Origin: Thermococcus sp.
GTDB taxonomy: Archaea; Methanobacteriota_B; Thermococci; Thermococcales; Thermococcaceae
Assembly: GCF_027023865.1 (NCBI RefSeq)
Contig: NZ_JALVUC010000010.1
Coordinates: 1 to 64,000 of the forward strand
DNA: 64,000 nucleotides
Reading direction: 5' to 3'
Below, piece after piece: positions 34,887 to 42,937 of this stretch (position 1 is the stretch's first letter; each line of letters starts with the position of its first letter). The position numbers were made by a program, and so were the translations under genes. The notes beneath the pieces were generated by a model, which saw only the letters and a list, made by a program, of their open reading frames with translations, was not told the origin of the DNA and made no database searches.

Positions 34887-35663
34887 TTAAATAACCTTCT
34901 CCACGATCTCGTTCTCCATCCCGGTGTGTATCTTGAGTTTCACCTTTTCCCGCAGGAGAGAGCTTTTGACCTTCTTCGTCAGTATTTCGTCCACTTGGAA
35001 GATTCCGGCCGGGTGTTTCATCCATATCTCGATGAGTATCGGGTGCTCTTCATTGCCCTCCCTTATCTCGACCCGCTCGATGGCCAGCGCCGAAACCGCG
35101 TGTATATCGACCTTGTCCTTCTTGTAGGCCAACCTGCTCCTCCCCGCTTCCATGTCGCAGCCGTCCGCTATTGTCACGAGGGAGCCCTCTATGGTCGTGC
35201 ACTGAACCTTCTCATCGTGGGTGTATATCGCGTTGAGCGTGAGGGCCTTGAGGAGGAGCGGGTCCCTCTCCTCGAACTTGCCTACGAGCTCTCCTATTAC
35301 CGGCTCCGCGAGAAAGACACTGAACTCGTAGTGTATGTCCCTGTGTATCATGTTGCCTATGTCGTGGAAGAGCGCGCTGAAAGCCACTATGAACTTGCTC
35401 CAACGGTGCGGCTTCCCGAGCTTTTCCGCCGTTGTCTTTATTCCTGCTTTCCTGATTATCCTGAGGAGTTCGAGCGCGCGCCTCGTCGTCAGGAGAACGT
35501 GAACAGGACCGTGGTCGTTGAAGCCGTAGACGTTCAGGACAACGTAGTTGGTTGTGTCAAAGTAGTAGTGGTACTCTCTGAAGGCCCTCTCATACATCCC
35601 GAAAAGCTCTTCATCGCCCATAAGTTCCCTTATCTCAGACAGCAGTTCCTCTTCACTGTACAT
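34887..35663 (-). CDS. HD-domain phosphohydrolase
   Basis: The 258-aa protein has the HD pattern: NDHGPVHVLLTTRRALELL (about residues 49-67) supplies the first His, FSALFHDIGNMIHRD (about 96) the His-Asp pair and a further His, and ADGCDMEAGRSRL (about 166) the later Asp. HD proteins hydrolyse phosphoesters in nucleotides; the substrate is unknown. The C-terminal 60 residues (ILIEIWMKHPAGIFQVDEILTKKVKSS) look like a small alpha-beta domain. It shares orientation with the NYN-like gene. Confidence 0.87.
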   Translation of the reverse strand: MYSEEELLSEIRELMGDEELFGMYERAFREYHYYFDTTNYVVLNVYGFNDHGPVHVLLTTRRALELLRIIRKAGIKTTAEKLGKPHRWSKFIVAFSALFHDIGNMIHRDIHYEFSVFLAEPVIGELVGKFEERDPLLLKALTLNAIYTHDEKVQCTTIEGSLVTIADGCDMEAGRSRLAYKKDKVDIHAVSALAIERVEIREGNEEHPILIEIWMKHPAGIFQVDEILTKKVKSSLLREKVKLKIHTGMENEIVEKVI

Positions 35664-35714
35664 TCTTCCACCTGAGAGAAATGGTGGGGGTGGTGTTTTA
35701 AGGGTTTTGAGAAT

Positions 35715-36137
35715 CTATCCAAGCATCCCCTCAATCTCAAGGATCTTCTTCGAGCGGAGGTAAACAACGGGGATGCCCCTCTCGCGGAGTCTCTTCTTCA
35801 AGCCCTTGTCATTGGTGCATACTATAACCCTCTCGTTCTTGGAGGCGAAGTCGAGGATCTGATCGTCTATCGGTTTTGCTCCAAACTGGCCCACCTCAAC
35901 TGTTTCAAACCGCTCAACCAGCTTCTTCGCCATCCGGATTGCTAAAAGGTCCTTCCCGCGGGACTTCCGCTCTATGATATCAAGCTCTTGGAGTACGACG
36001 TCCGGGACTGCGATTTTGAAGCGAACGTCAAGTACCCTTTTGAGCTCAGAAAAGACGTCGACGCCGAACTGGCCTGGAACGAGGAGGAAGTTCGTGTCCG
36101 GAATGACCATCCACTCCCTCCTCTCTGTTATGGACAT
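35715..36137 (-). CDS. PIN-domain nuclease (FcF1/Nob1-like)
   Basis: The roughly 140-aa protein has the PIN acidic residues: VIPDTNFLLVPGQFGVD (Asp near the N-terminus), VVLQELDIIERKSRG (Glu), KPIDDQILDFASK (Asp) and VCTNDKGLKKRLRERG (Asp). These group with the archaeal VapC-independent PIN proteins related to the rRNA-processing nucleases Fcf1/Utp24. There are two possible starts: ATG 36137 (MSITERREW, with GGTGAT upstream) and ATG 36110 (MVIPDTN, with GGAGG upstream). It lies 27 bases after eIF2-gamma on the same strand, a common archaeal pairing. Confidence 0.88.
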   Translation of the reverse strand: MSITERREWMVIPDTNFLLVPGQFGVDVFSELKRVLDVRFKIAVPDVVLQELDIIERKSRGKDLLAIRMAKKLVERFETVEVGQFGAKPIDDQILDFASKNERVIVCTNDKGLKKRLRERGIPVVYLRSKKILEIEGMLG

Positions 36138-36164
36138 CGGGATCACCGAAGGAAAGGGGAGGAG

Positions 36165-37397
36165 TCACTCCCTTATGAAGCCGTAGCCGATAAGCCTCCA
36201 CCTGCTTCCGACCTGTCTGCTTATGGCAACCCTGTCACCAACCTCGGCGCAGATGGGTATCTGGAGCTTCAGCTCAACGGTGTCCTTCCCGAGACCCGTA
36301 ACGAGACCCATCGTCCTCGCCGTTCCAACGTTGAGGAGGAGAACCTCACGCCTCTTTACTGGCTCGACCCTGAGTTCTTCCTCCGTCCCGACGACACGGT
36401 CGAGGAGATGCACCTCTAGGGTCAGGTCATCCCATACTGGTGGGAGTTTCCCGGGCTTTCCAACGGCGTTTCCTGCCATGAGGTCGCCCTTAGTCAGGTA
36501 CGGGTCGAGTTTGGTTCCAACCCCAACGAGACCGCCTGGATATGCCTCTTCAACGAACCTCCCCCCCGCCTGCAGGGAGACTATCTCCGTCGTTATCGGC
36601 TCGTAGCGTATCCTGCCATGATCCTCGTAGGGAACTCCGGGCCTTATCTCTATCTCCTCGCCGACCTTGAGCTTGCCCTGGATTATCGAGCCACCGATGA
36701 CACCCCCCATGAGCTTCTCCGGCGGCGTTCCGGGTTTGTTGACATCAAAGCTCCTCAGAACGAGCATTTTTGGGGCCTTCCTGGCGTCCCTGTGAGATCG
36801 GGGTATAAACTCCTCAATGGCCGCGAGGAGGACGTCAATGTTGGCACCATGGAGTGCCGAGATCGGGATTATCGGGGCGTTCTCGGCGACGGTTCCCTTA
36901 ACGAACTCCTTTACCTCCTCGTAGCGCTTCATCACGGTCTCCCTGTCCACGAGCTCTATCTTGTTGAGGGCAATGACCACGTTTCTGTTCCCTACTATCT
37001 GAAGGGCCATAAGGTGCTCCCTAGTTTGGGGCATTATCCCCTCGTTGGCTGCTATGACGAGAACGGCTCCGTCCATGAGTGAGGCTCCAGCCAACATCGT
37101 CGTCATCAGGGCCTCGTGACCGGGGGCGTCTATGAACGACACACGCCTTTTGAACTTCGTCTCGTGGCCGCAGTAGGGGCAGATTGGGGAGGTGGAGTAC
37201 CTCCCACAGTTCGGGCACTTCCTTATCTCCGCGTCGGCAAAGCCTATCTTGATTGTGATGCCCCTTCTAAGCTCCTCGCTGTGGGTGTCAGTCCAGATTC
37301 CCGTTAAAGCCCTTGTGAGTGTCGTTTTGCCGTGATCAACGTGACCTACCATTCCTATGTTAACTTCAGCCTGCCTAAACTCCTTCTTCTTAGCCAC
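36165..37397 (-). CDS. eif2g: Translation initiation factor 2 subunit gamma
   Basis: The 410-aa GTPase binds initiator Met-tRNA and delivers it to the small subunit. G1 is GHVDHGKTT, G2/switch I lies in SEELRRGITIKIGF, G3 is DAPGHEALMT, G4 is NKIELV and G5 lies in SALHGANID. The zinc-binding knuckle CPNCGRYSTSPICPYCG (about residues 56-72) is archaeal/eukaryotic. I chose the GTG at 37397 (MAKKKEFRQAEVNIG) because AGGGGTG is spaced six bases upstream; GTG 37406 is in frame. Two beta-barrel domains follow the G domain. Confidence 0.96.
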   Translation of the reverse strand: MAKKKEFRQAEVNIGMVGHVDHGKTTLTRALTGIWTDTHSEELRRGITIKIGFADAEIRKCPNCGRYSTSPICPYCGHETKFKRRVSFIDAPGHEALMTTMLAGASLMDGAVLVIAANEGIMPQTREHLMALQIVGNRNVVIALNKIELVDRETVMKRYEEVKEFVKGTVAENAPIIPISALHGANIDVLLAAIEEFIPRSHRDARKAPKMLVLRSFDVNKPGTPPEKLMGGVIGGSIIQGKLKVGEEIEIRPGVPYEDHGRIRYEPITTEIVSLQAGGRFVEEAYPGGLVGVGTKLDPYLTKGDLMAGNAVGKPGKLPPVWDDLTLEVHLLDRVVGTEEELRVEPVKRREVLLLNVGTARTMGLVTGLGKDTVELKLQIPICAEVGDRVAISRQVGSRWRLIGYGFIRE

Positions 37398-37550
37398 TTC
37401 TCTCACCCCTAAGGGTAGAAGCGATGGGCGCTTATTAAGGTTTCTTCATCACGCTCTCTTGGGGTTTTAGTTGGGTGTGTCTCGGATTATCCTTTTGGCA
37501 TGAAGCGGGGGTAAACAAGCAGATGACTCACAGGGTAGGGGTATCTTGCT

Positions 37551-37976
37551 TCATAGCGGCTCTTCTCTGAAGAAGATTGCCTTTTCATCCTCGCTAAGAG
37601 GGTATCCTGCCTCTGTAAGGAGCTTGGCCGCCATCAGTGCAAATAGCAACCCCAGCAGTCCTAAAATTGCAAGGTTGCCATCTGACCAGCGTCCAGAAAG
37701 AGAAGCTGTTATTGGTATAATCCCTATTATGTAGCGGGAAACCAGGAGGTTATTGGCCACTTTGTCGGCTTTTTCTTTGGGATACACTTTTGATAACGTT
37801 TTCCACTCCTCTCGGTAGATGTGCAGGATTATTGGGGTCATTGCGATTAGCCAGAGTAGGCCAAACTCTACACCAAGCTCCACCCCATACTTCCCGAAAA
37901 TAACGACTAAGACCTCAGCTGCAGCTAGGCGTGTGAGGAAATTATGTACGAACTTTTTCCGGTCGTTGACAATCAT
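37551..37976 (-). CDS. Membrane protein, unknown function
   Basis: The 141-aa product has about four membrane segments: LAAAEVLVVIFGKYGVELG, FGLLWLIAMTPIILHIY, LLVSRYIIGIIPITASL and LAILGLLGLLFALMAAKLL. I chose the ATG at 37976 (MIVNDRKKFVHNF) because GGGGGA precedes it. An in-frame ATG at 38084 would run into the secreted-protein gene. No family is recognised. It lies 68 bases downstream of a secreted protein gene on the same strand, and base composition is AT-rich compared with eIF2-gamma. Confidence 0.65.
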   Translation of the reverse strand: MIVNDRKKFVHNFLTRLAAAEVLVVIFGKYGVELGVEFGLLWLIAMTPIILHIYREEWKTLSKVYPKEKADKVANNLLVSRYIIGIIPITASLSGRWSDGNLAILGLLGLLFALMAAKLLTEAGYPLSEDEKAIFFREEPL

Positions 37977-38044
37977 GGGAGTCCCCCTATAATTTGGATT
38001 TAAGGTAATTAGTCTAATAAGAGATAGGGAAAGAAAATAAAAAT

Positions 38045-38961
38045 TTACTTGTTGCCACTGCCGTTTGAATAGGATGTGGGACATATACCTTTGAAGCAGC
38101 CTGGGCCACTTGGAGGATCAGTTCTCTCGAAATACGTGTCGTATGAAAGTACTACGTTTCCGATAGTCGGCTTCTCCCACCCTTTAATCTGAGAATGTCC
38201 GCTGATAATATCACCGATAGCCCAGGACACCATTCCTGATAATACTTTAGTTCCCGTCGTTCCCAAGAGTGCAATACTCTCTGGGAAGAATACAGAAATA
38301 GCAACGCTTCCAACTGCATTAATGGCACTTGCACGGCTATACGTGTGAATATAATACATTGCAGTGGTCACTTCCAATCCTTGATACTCGAGTTTTGGTC
38401 TAACGCCAACATACATAATAACCACTTGAGATGTCATCATCGACTTTTATTGTTATCTTCATGAATCTAAACCAGTACCCCTTGATCTTTTTTGGTGACC
38501 ATGTTATTAGCCCCATAGAATTTAAGGACCACCCTGAGGGGGGATACTTCAATAACTGGTTGTTCCATATAAAAGAGGTCTTCCCAGTGCCCATTGTGGT
38601 TGTCAATATCCTTTTCTAGTTCCGCTGGGGTATCAATGCCAGATTTTATGTGCCCGTTTTTGTCGACATACACTTGCCAGGGGAGTGTTATTACGATATA
38701 ATCGTTAGGTCCATCTATAATTTTCTCAGTGTGATCCCATTCCCAGTGATATGCTAAATATATCCTCCCTCTATACACATAAGACAGATATGGCTCAAAG
38801 CTGAGGTGCAATTCACTTTTGTCTCCAAAGATCATCGGTCGAACTGGATTCTCAATTGAGTTTTCTGGCGTTGATGTTGCTGCCGCGCTTCCAGCTGTAA
38901 CTCCAACCATTAGCAGTCCCAACAGGACTGCGAACAACGGCTTCCACTTCACAAGGTTCAC
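38045..38961 (-). pseudogene. Secreted protein of unknown function, two frameshifts
   Basis: Three frame segments join to a 303-aa protein with a signal peptide (MNLVKWKPLFAVLLGLLMVGVTAGSAAA). Segment 1 runs to NNMVTKK and breaks in an A6 run (T6 at 38488-38493 on the plus strand; five needed). Segment 2 is GYWFRFMKITIKVDDDISSGYYV and breaks at a tandem ATGT duplication (ACATACAT, 38409-38416). Segment 3 holds a long Gly/Ala/Ser-rich hydrophobic stretch (INAVGSVAISVFFPESIALLGTTG and on to IISG) and a Cys-containing tail (GPGCFKGICPTS). Removing five bases restores one frame exactly. No family is recognised. Confidence 0.65.
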
Positions 38962-39179
38962 CTCTTTGAGGTTTTTGCATTATGGTCTAATCAACTTATC
39001 TTTATAAACTTTTCCTTTTACTCTAAGTAAAAATTCTTCCTTTTTTTCGAGTATAAATTCGTTCCGAGTTAAGTCCCCCTTTTAGAATGAACCAAAAGAA
39101 GGCCAAGTAAAAGAGTTGCATGAAGATGCACTTGGAGAATTCACACGCACGTAGGAAGATCAAAGAAAAGGTTTGAAGC
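38962..39179. other. Intergenic region, AT-rich, no gene seen
   Basis: This lies between the start of the secreted-protein gene and the end of rps6e, both on the minus strand. It carries TATA-like runs (TTTATAAAC at 39001-39009 and TATAAATTC near 39052), probably the promoter of the secreted-protein gene. No ORF, tRNA or strong hairpin is visible. Confidence 0.5.
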
Positions 39180-39557
39180 TCAGAAGACGAGCTTCATGTT
39201 GACCTGCACGACTTCGGGGCTGATAGTGTTGCCCCTGACGGTCTTCTTCCTCCTCTCACCGCGCTCCTTTGGCCTGAAGCCCGGGCCGCGGGAGATGAGT
39301 ATCTTGACCCTCCTTGGGCCGTGGACGTCCGGCCTCATAGCAAAGCCGTCCTTGTCTGTTCCCCCGGTTACCCTGAGCTTAACGTTGCCCGGAATCTCCT
39401 CGCCGAATATCTCTGTGAGGTTGAGACCGAGCTCGCTTGCCGGAACCTCGTCTCCTATGCGCTTTCCAACAAGCTTCTCAGCCTCTTCTCCGCTTATCTC
39501 AACCTGCCTAGCTATGCCGTTCTTCGGGTTCGATATAACCAGCTTGAAAGTAGCCAT
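39180..39557 (-). CDS. rps6e: 30S ribosomal protein S6e
   Basis: The 125-aa product is archaeal S6e. It starts [23 protein letters not shown], has [30 protein letters not shown] in the middle, and ends NMKLVF. Its C-terminus lacks the long phosphorylated tail of the eukaryotic homologue. It binds the foot of the small subunit. The gene is monocistronic and divergent from the Sec61-beta gene; 218 AT-rich bases on its 3' side carry no gene. Confidence 0.96.
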   Translation of the reverse strand: MATFKLVISNPKNGIARQVEISGEEAEKLVGKRIGDEVPASELGLNLTEIFGEEIPGNVKLRVTGGTDKDGFAMRPDVHGPRRVKILISRGPGFRPKERGERRKKTVRGNTISPEVVQVNMKLVF

Positions 39558-39662
39558 TTCCTCCCACCTCCTGTGTCATTAGCGGGATTCATTGGGATAA
39601 CCCCTTATCCACCCCCGGGTGCGGCTCAGCCTTTAAAAAGTTTCTCTTCCATCATCACAACT

Positions 39663-39670
39663 TTTTTATA
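39663..39670 (+). promoter_or_regulatory. TATA box for the Sec61-beta gene
   Basis: TTTTTATA lies 36-43 bases before ATG 39706, as expected for a short-leader archaeal transcript. Confidence 0.5.
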
Positions 39671-39705
39671 CCCGGGCGCGAGCTTTATGTAAAGGGGTGA
39701 GAGAA

Positions 39706-39876
39706 ATGGCGAAGGAAAAGACGACCCTGCCGCCGACGGGAGCGGGATTGATGAGGTTCTTCGATGAAGATACGAGGGCAATAAAGGTTGGACCAAAGGG
39801 AGTCATCGCGATGGCTCTTATCCTAGTGGCGGCCGAGATACTGCTCTTCGCATTCGGGCCTCAGATCTTCGGTTAA
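39706..39876 (+). CDS. secG: Preprotein translocase subunit Sec61-beta (SecG)
   Basis: The 56-aa product starts MAKEKTTLPPTGAGLMRFFDE and has one C-terminal membrane helix (VIAMALILVAAEILLFAFG). This is the archaeal Sec-beta pattern: a cytosolic tail with a PPTGAGL motif and an RFFDED segment before the tail anchor. It is the small accessory subunit of the SecYE translocon. The GGGGTGAGAGAA site precedes the ATG. Its stop overlaps the convergent coiled-coil gene by 4 bases. Confidence 0.93.
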   Translation: MAKEKTTLPPTGAGLMRFFDEDTRAIKVGPKGVIAMALILVAAEILLFAFGPQIFG

Positions 39877-40529
39877 ATGAAGCTCGTCTTCTTCAGTCCC
39901 CTCGCGTTCAGTTCTTCGTTTATTATGTTCCTGACAGCCTCTTCAAGACCTCCTTGGGCGAGGCCGTCAACGTCCTCTTTTATCTTGTCTATGTCGTGCC
40001 TTAGCCCCTCGAGGAGTTTTATGTACTCCTTGGCCATCTCAAGCTGGCCCTCCTGTCTGACCAGTTGCTCCTTGAGGTGTTCAAAGTCGTCCTTCATGAC
40101 CTGGAACTTCCTAAGCTCGTGCTGGAGCTCGTCGATCTGCTTCGTAAGCGAGTAGTTCTCCTCCTTCAGCTTCTCTATCGTTTTGTCTTTTTCCTCAAGC
40201 TCTCTGACGAGGGTGTTGTACTCCTCTGCCACCTCATTGAGCCTCTCAATCTCCCTCAACGGTGGAACCTTCCCGTTCCCGAGGATTATGACATCTGGAC
40301 CGACGTTCACTATGTCGTTCGGCTTTATCTTCAGCTTCTTCTCGCTTGAGAACATGCTCTGTCCCTTTCCAAGGTTCTCAATCTCCCTCATCTTTAGGAT
40401 GAAGTAGAACTGGTCACCCTCGACCTCGACGTTTATATCCGTCACATATCCGAGTATCTTCCCTTCGGTTAGAGATATGACGAACTTGTTTATGAGCTGA
40501 TTGGCCTTCGCCTCGCTCCCTTCGGGCAT
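39873..40529 (-). CDS. PRC-barrel-like domain plus coiled-coil protein
   Basis: The 218-aa protein has an N-terminal beta-rich domain (residues 1-90: INKFVISLTEGKILGYVTDINVEVEGDQFYFILKM...DIVNVGPDVIILGNG) that reads as a PRC-barrel. A long charged coiled coil follows (about residues 95-190: LNEVAEEYNTLVRELEEKDKTIEKLKEEN and on). The tail is short and helical. This architecture recalls CdvA of Crenarchaeota, but here it occurs with FtsZ in the same window. I chose ATG 40529 (MPEGSEAKANQL) with GGTGGTG upstream. The function is unknown. Confidence 0.75.
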   Translation of the reverse strand: MPEGSEAKANQLINKFVISLTEGKILGYVTDINVEVEGDQFYFILKMREIENLGKGQSMFSSEKKLKIKPNDIVNVGPDVIILGNGKVPPLREIERLNEVAEEYNTLVRELEEKDKTIEKLKEENYSLTKQIDELQHELRKFQVMKDDFEHLKEQLVRQEGQLEMAKEYIKLLEGLRHDIDKIKEDVDGLAQGGLEEAVRNIINEELNARGLKKTSFI

Positions 40530-40588
40530 AGAACACCACCGCACATATTTTGAGGGGAGGATACTTAACCTTTCCGGCGCCGGCAAGG

Positions 40589-40597
40589 TTTTATAGG
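40589..40597 (+). promoter_or_regulatory. TATA box for engB
   Basis: TTTTATAGG lies about 30 bases before the engB ATG at 40625. Confidence 0.5.
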
Positions 40598-40624
40598 CTC
40601 GCCCTGACTCCCTCCGGTGAGACC

Positions 40625-41251
40625 ATGATAATATTCGCGGGACGCTCAAACGTTGGGAAGAGTACTCTCATATTCCGCCTGACCGGGAAGTGGGTGAAGC
40701 GTGGGAAGAGACCAGGGGTAACGAGAAAACCTATGGAGGTCAACTGGAGAGGGAGGACGGTAGTCGACCTGCCGGGCTTTGGCTTTATGAGCGGCGTTCC
40801 GAAAAGGGTTCAGGAGAGGATTAAGGACGAGATAGTTCACTTCATCGAGGACAACGCGGATGAGATAGAGTTGGCAGTTCTGGTTGTGGACGGAAAAGCG
40901 GCCCCAGAGATAATCGAGCGCTGGGAGAGGAGGGGGGAGATACCTGTAGACGTTGAGTTCTACGGGTTCCTACGGGAGCTGGGCATACCAACGGTGGTAG
41001 CTGTTAACAAGCTGGACAAGATAAAGAACCCTGAGAGGACAATGAACTTCCTTGCCGAGAAGTTCGGTGTTCCTTACTCCGAAATCGATGAGACCTTTGT
41101 GCCGATATCGGCAAAGTTCGGAAAGAATCTTGACGTACTAAGGGTGCTCATAGAGCGGAAGATGCGGGAAAAGAAGGGAAAACCGGAGGAGAATTCAAAG
41201 GACCTCGAGGACAATGTGGGTGATGGTCTCCTTGACGCCATCGAGGGATGA
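40625..41251 (+). CDS. engB: GTP-binding protein EngB
   Basis: The 208-aa protein is a TrmE-Era-EngA-EngB-Septin-like GTPase of the EngB/YihA family, involved in ribosome assembly. G1 is GRSNVGKST (residues 6-14), switch I contains RPGVTRKPMEV, G3 is DLPGFGFMSG, G4 is NKLDKI and G5 is PISAKFGKN. The ATG at 40625 is preceded by CCGGTGAG. The frame upstream is open without start-site support. The 3' end overlaps the convergent regulator gene by 57 bases. Confidence 0.92.
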   Translation: MIIFAGRSNVGKSTLIFRLTGKWVKRGKRPGVTRKPMEVNWRGRTVVDLPGFGFMSGVPKRVQERIKDEIVHFIEDNADEIELAVLVVDGKAAPEIIERWERRGEIPVDVEFYGFLRELGIPTVVAVNKLDKIKNPERTMNFLAEKFGVPYSEIDETFVPISAKFGKNLDVLRVLIERKMREKKGKPEENSKDLEDNVGDGLLDAIEG

Positions 41252-41659
41252 TATCTCTTCCAGTATTTCGTCGAGCTTCGTTTTATCGGCCTCGACTATG
41301 AGGTCAATGTCCCCCGTGACACGGTAGATTTTCTTTATGTTGATCTTCTTTATGGCCTCGTACACACTCTTCCTCTTGGTCGGCTCTATCCTAACGAAGA
41401 CGAAGACGTCGCCCTTCTTCTCTCCGAGTAAATCCAGGGCCTTGTCGGTGAGGTCGATAAAGCCCCTACCGGTTCTGATATAGCCCCTCTCCTTGAGGAC
41501 CTTGAGGTGGTTGCTGAGCGCCTGCCTGGTAATTCCGAGCTCCTCGGCAAGCTCGTCTTGGGTCTTCTCAACGGTGTGGACCTCTATGGTCTTACCCTCC
41601 TCATGAAACTTCTTGAGGAGCCTTATCTGCCTGGGGGTGAGGGTGTTCTTGTCCTCCAT
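41195..41659 (-). CDS. Lrp/AsnC-type regulator with HTH and ligand-binding domain
   Basis: The 154-aa protein has a winged helix-turn-helix (TQDELAEELGITRQALSNHLKVLKERGYIRTGRGFIDLT, about residues 34-72). A RAM-like alpha-beta domain follows (VFVFVRIEPTKRKSVYEAIKKI...VTGDIDLIVEADKTKLDEILEEISSLDGVKETITHIVL). That order is the Lrp/AsnC layout. I chose ATG 41659 (MEDKNTLTPRQ) because GGAGG is eight bases upstream. Its target is unknown. It has its own promoter region (41660-41820) shared divergently with the kinase gene. Confidence 0.82.
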   Translation of the reverse strand: MEDKNTLTPRQIRLLKKFHEEGKTIEVHTVEKTQDELAEELGITRQALSNHLKVLKERGYIRTGRGFIDLTDKALDLLGEKKGDVFVFVRIEPTKRKSVYEAIKKINIKKIYRVTGDIDLIVEADKTKLDEILEEISSLDGVKETITHIVLEVL

Positions 41660-41792
41660 CTCTAAAACCTCCTTTGCATGTCCCACTTTTACATTTTATT
41701 AAACTAGGGTATGGTCATTGTCAATGTCAAACTTCCGATTCTATACCCATGCCACTTAAACCACTTATAAGCCTTTTCATCACTTCAGTTAG

Positions 41793-41800
41793 ATTTTTAA
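41793..41800 (+). promoter_or_regulatory. TATA box for the polynucleotide kinase gene
   Basis: ATTTTTAA is centred about 26 bases before the ATG at 41823 and no ribosome binding site intervenes, so the transcript may be leaderless. Confidence 0.4.
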
Positions 41801-41822
41801 CGCTCCGTACTTAGTTTAAAAC

Positions 41823-42893
41823 ATGAACAAGGCCTCCTACACGACCGACGTTCCGGAGGACAGGTTTGAGCTGGTCAACGTGATACTCCACACCCCAAAG
41901 AGACCCCTTCGTGTCATGCTAATAGGCGGTTCCGACAGCGGCAAGACGACGCTCCTCACCTTCCTAGCGAACGAGCTTATCAAGGATGGCCTCCGCGTTG
42001 CGGTTGTGGACAGCGACGTCGGCCAGAAGGGTATTCTTCCACCTGCGACGGTGAGTTTTGCCCTGCCAGACGGCCCGTTTTCAAACCCGAGCGAGCTGAG
42101 TGGTACTGCCCACTACTTCATTGGCACGACTTCCCCGGGGCAGTACGTTGGTGAAATGGCTGTTGGTGTTGAAAGATTGGTCAATGGGGCATCATCCCTT
42201 GCGGACGTGGTTCTCATCGATACCACGGGCTTTGTAACCGGCCCTGGAGCCGAGATGAAGCGCCTGAAGGTCGAACTCATAAAACCAGAGTTGACCGTTG
42301 TCCTCGAGCGGAGGGGGGAGATGAAATACCTCTCGAAACTCCTCACCCCGTACACCAAGGTGATTAGACTAGGAATAAGCCCCCACGTGAGAGAGCACTC
42401 TCCCAATGAGAGGGGATCCGTTAGGGAGGAGAAATGGAGGGCCTACTTTGCAGGTTCCTCCCTTGCGGAGGTTGACCTCGGTGAGCTGGCCGTTGGTGGG
42501 ATCTCGCTCTTCCAGGGCAGGCCTCTTTCGACCCAGGAAAAGGAGCTTTTCTCCTCCGTTTTTGGCTGGCTTGTCCTGGCGGGATGGAAGGGAGAACGTT
42601 ACACCGTCATCAAGTCCGATGTTGGAAGGTTTCCAAGGCACTACAATCGGTTCTCCCTCCGGGCGATTGACTTTGAGAAGATGAGCAACCTCATTGTGGG
42701 CTTCGTAGATAAGACCGGCCTCTGCCTTGGCCTAGGAATCCTCAAGTGGATAAACTTCAGTTCACGCGTTGCACAGGTCCTCACGCCCCTTCCTCAGGAA
42801 GTCCTTGAGAACACCGTTGAACTGCGCTTTGGCAGGATACGTGTCCTCGAGACCGGTGAGGAGCTTGGACTTATCGGGAGGGACGAGCTTTAG
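41823..42893 (+). CDS. Polynucleotide 5'-hydroxyl kinase (Clp1/Grc3 family)
   Basis: The 356-aa protein has Walker A GGSDSGKTT (residues 35-43), a Clp1-type segment VVDSDVGQKGILPPATVSFAL (about 60-80) and VLIDTTGFVTGPGAEMKRLKVEL (Walker B region). C-terminal beta domains follow. The Pyrococcus horikoshii homologue (PH0197) phosphorylates 5'-OH ends of RNA and DNA. It probably acts in RNA repair or tRNA maturation. The prenyltransferase gene follows after 44 bases with its own T-rich leader. Confidence 0.9.
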   Translation: MNKASYTTDVPEDRFELVNVILHTPKRPLRVMLIGGSDSGKTTLLTFLANELIKDGLRVAVVDSDVGQKGILPPATVSFALPDGPFSNPSELSGTAHYFIGTTSPGQYVGEMAVGVERLVNGASSLADVVLIDTTGFVTGPGAEMKRLKVELIKPELTVVLERRGEMKYLSKLLTPYTKVIRLGISPHVREHSPNERGSVREEKWRAYFAGSSLAEVDLGELAVGGISLFQGRPLSTQEKELFSSVFGWLVLAGWKGERYTVIKSDVGRFPRHYNRFSLRAIDFEKMSNLIVGFVDKTGLCLGLGILKWINFSSRVAQVLTPLPQEVLENTVELRFGRIRVLETGEELGLIGRDEL

Positions 42894-42937
42894 CAAAGAT
42901 TTTTAAGGCAATCTCCTAAATGAATTAGGTGGCCCTA

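Noticed and set aside
34926-35675. 249-codon plus-strand frame opposite the HD-domain gene
   Set aside because: The minus strand encodes a clear HD phosphohydrolase with its own start site. The plus frame is a complement shadow.
38400-38606. Separate small gene of 68 codons on the minus strand
   Set aside because: It is the middle frame segment of the broken secreted protein. The frames join exactly after removing one base and a four-base duplication.
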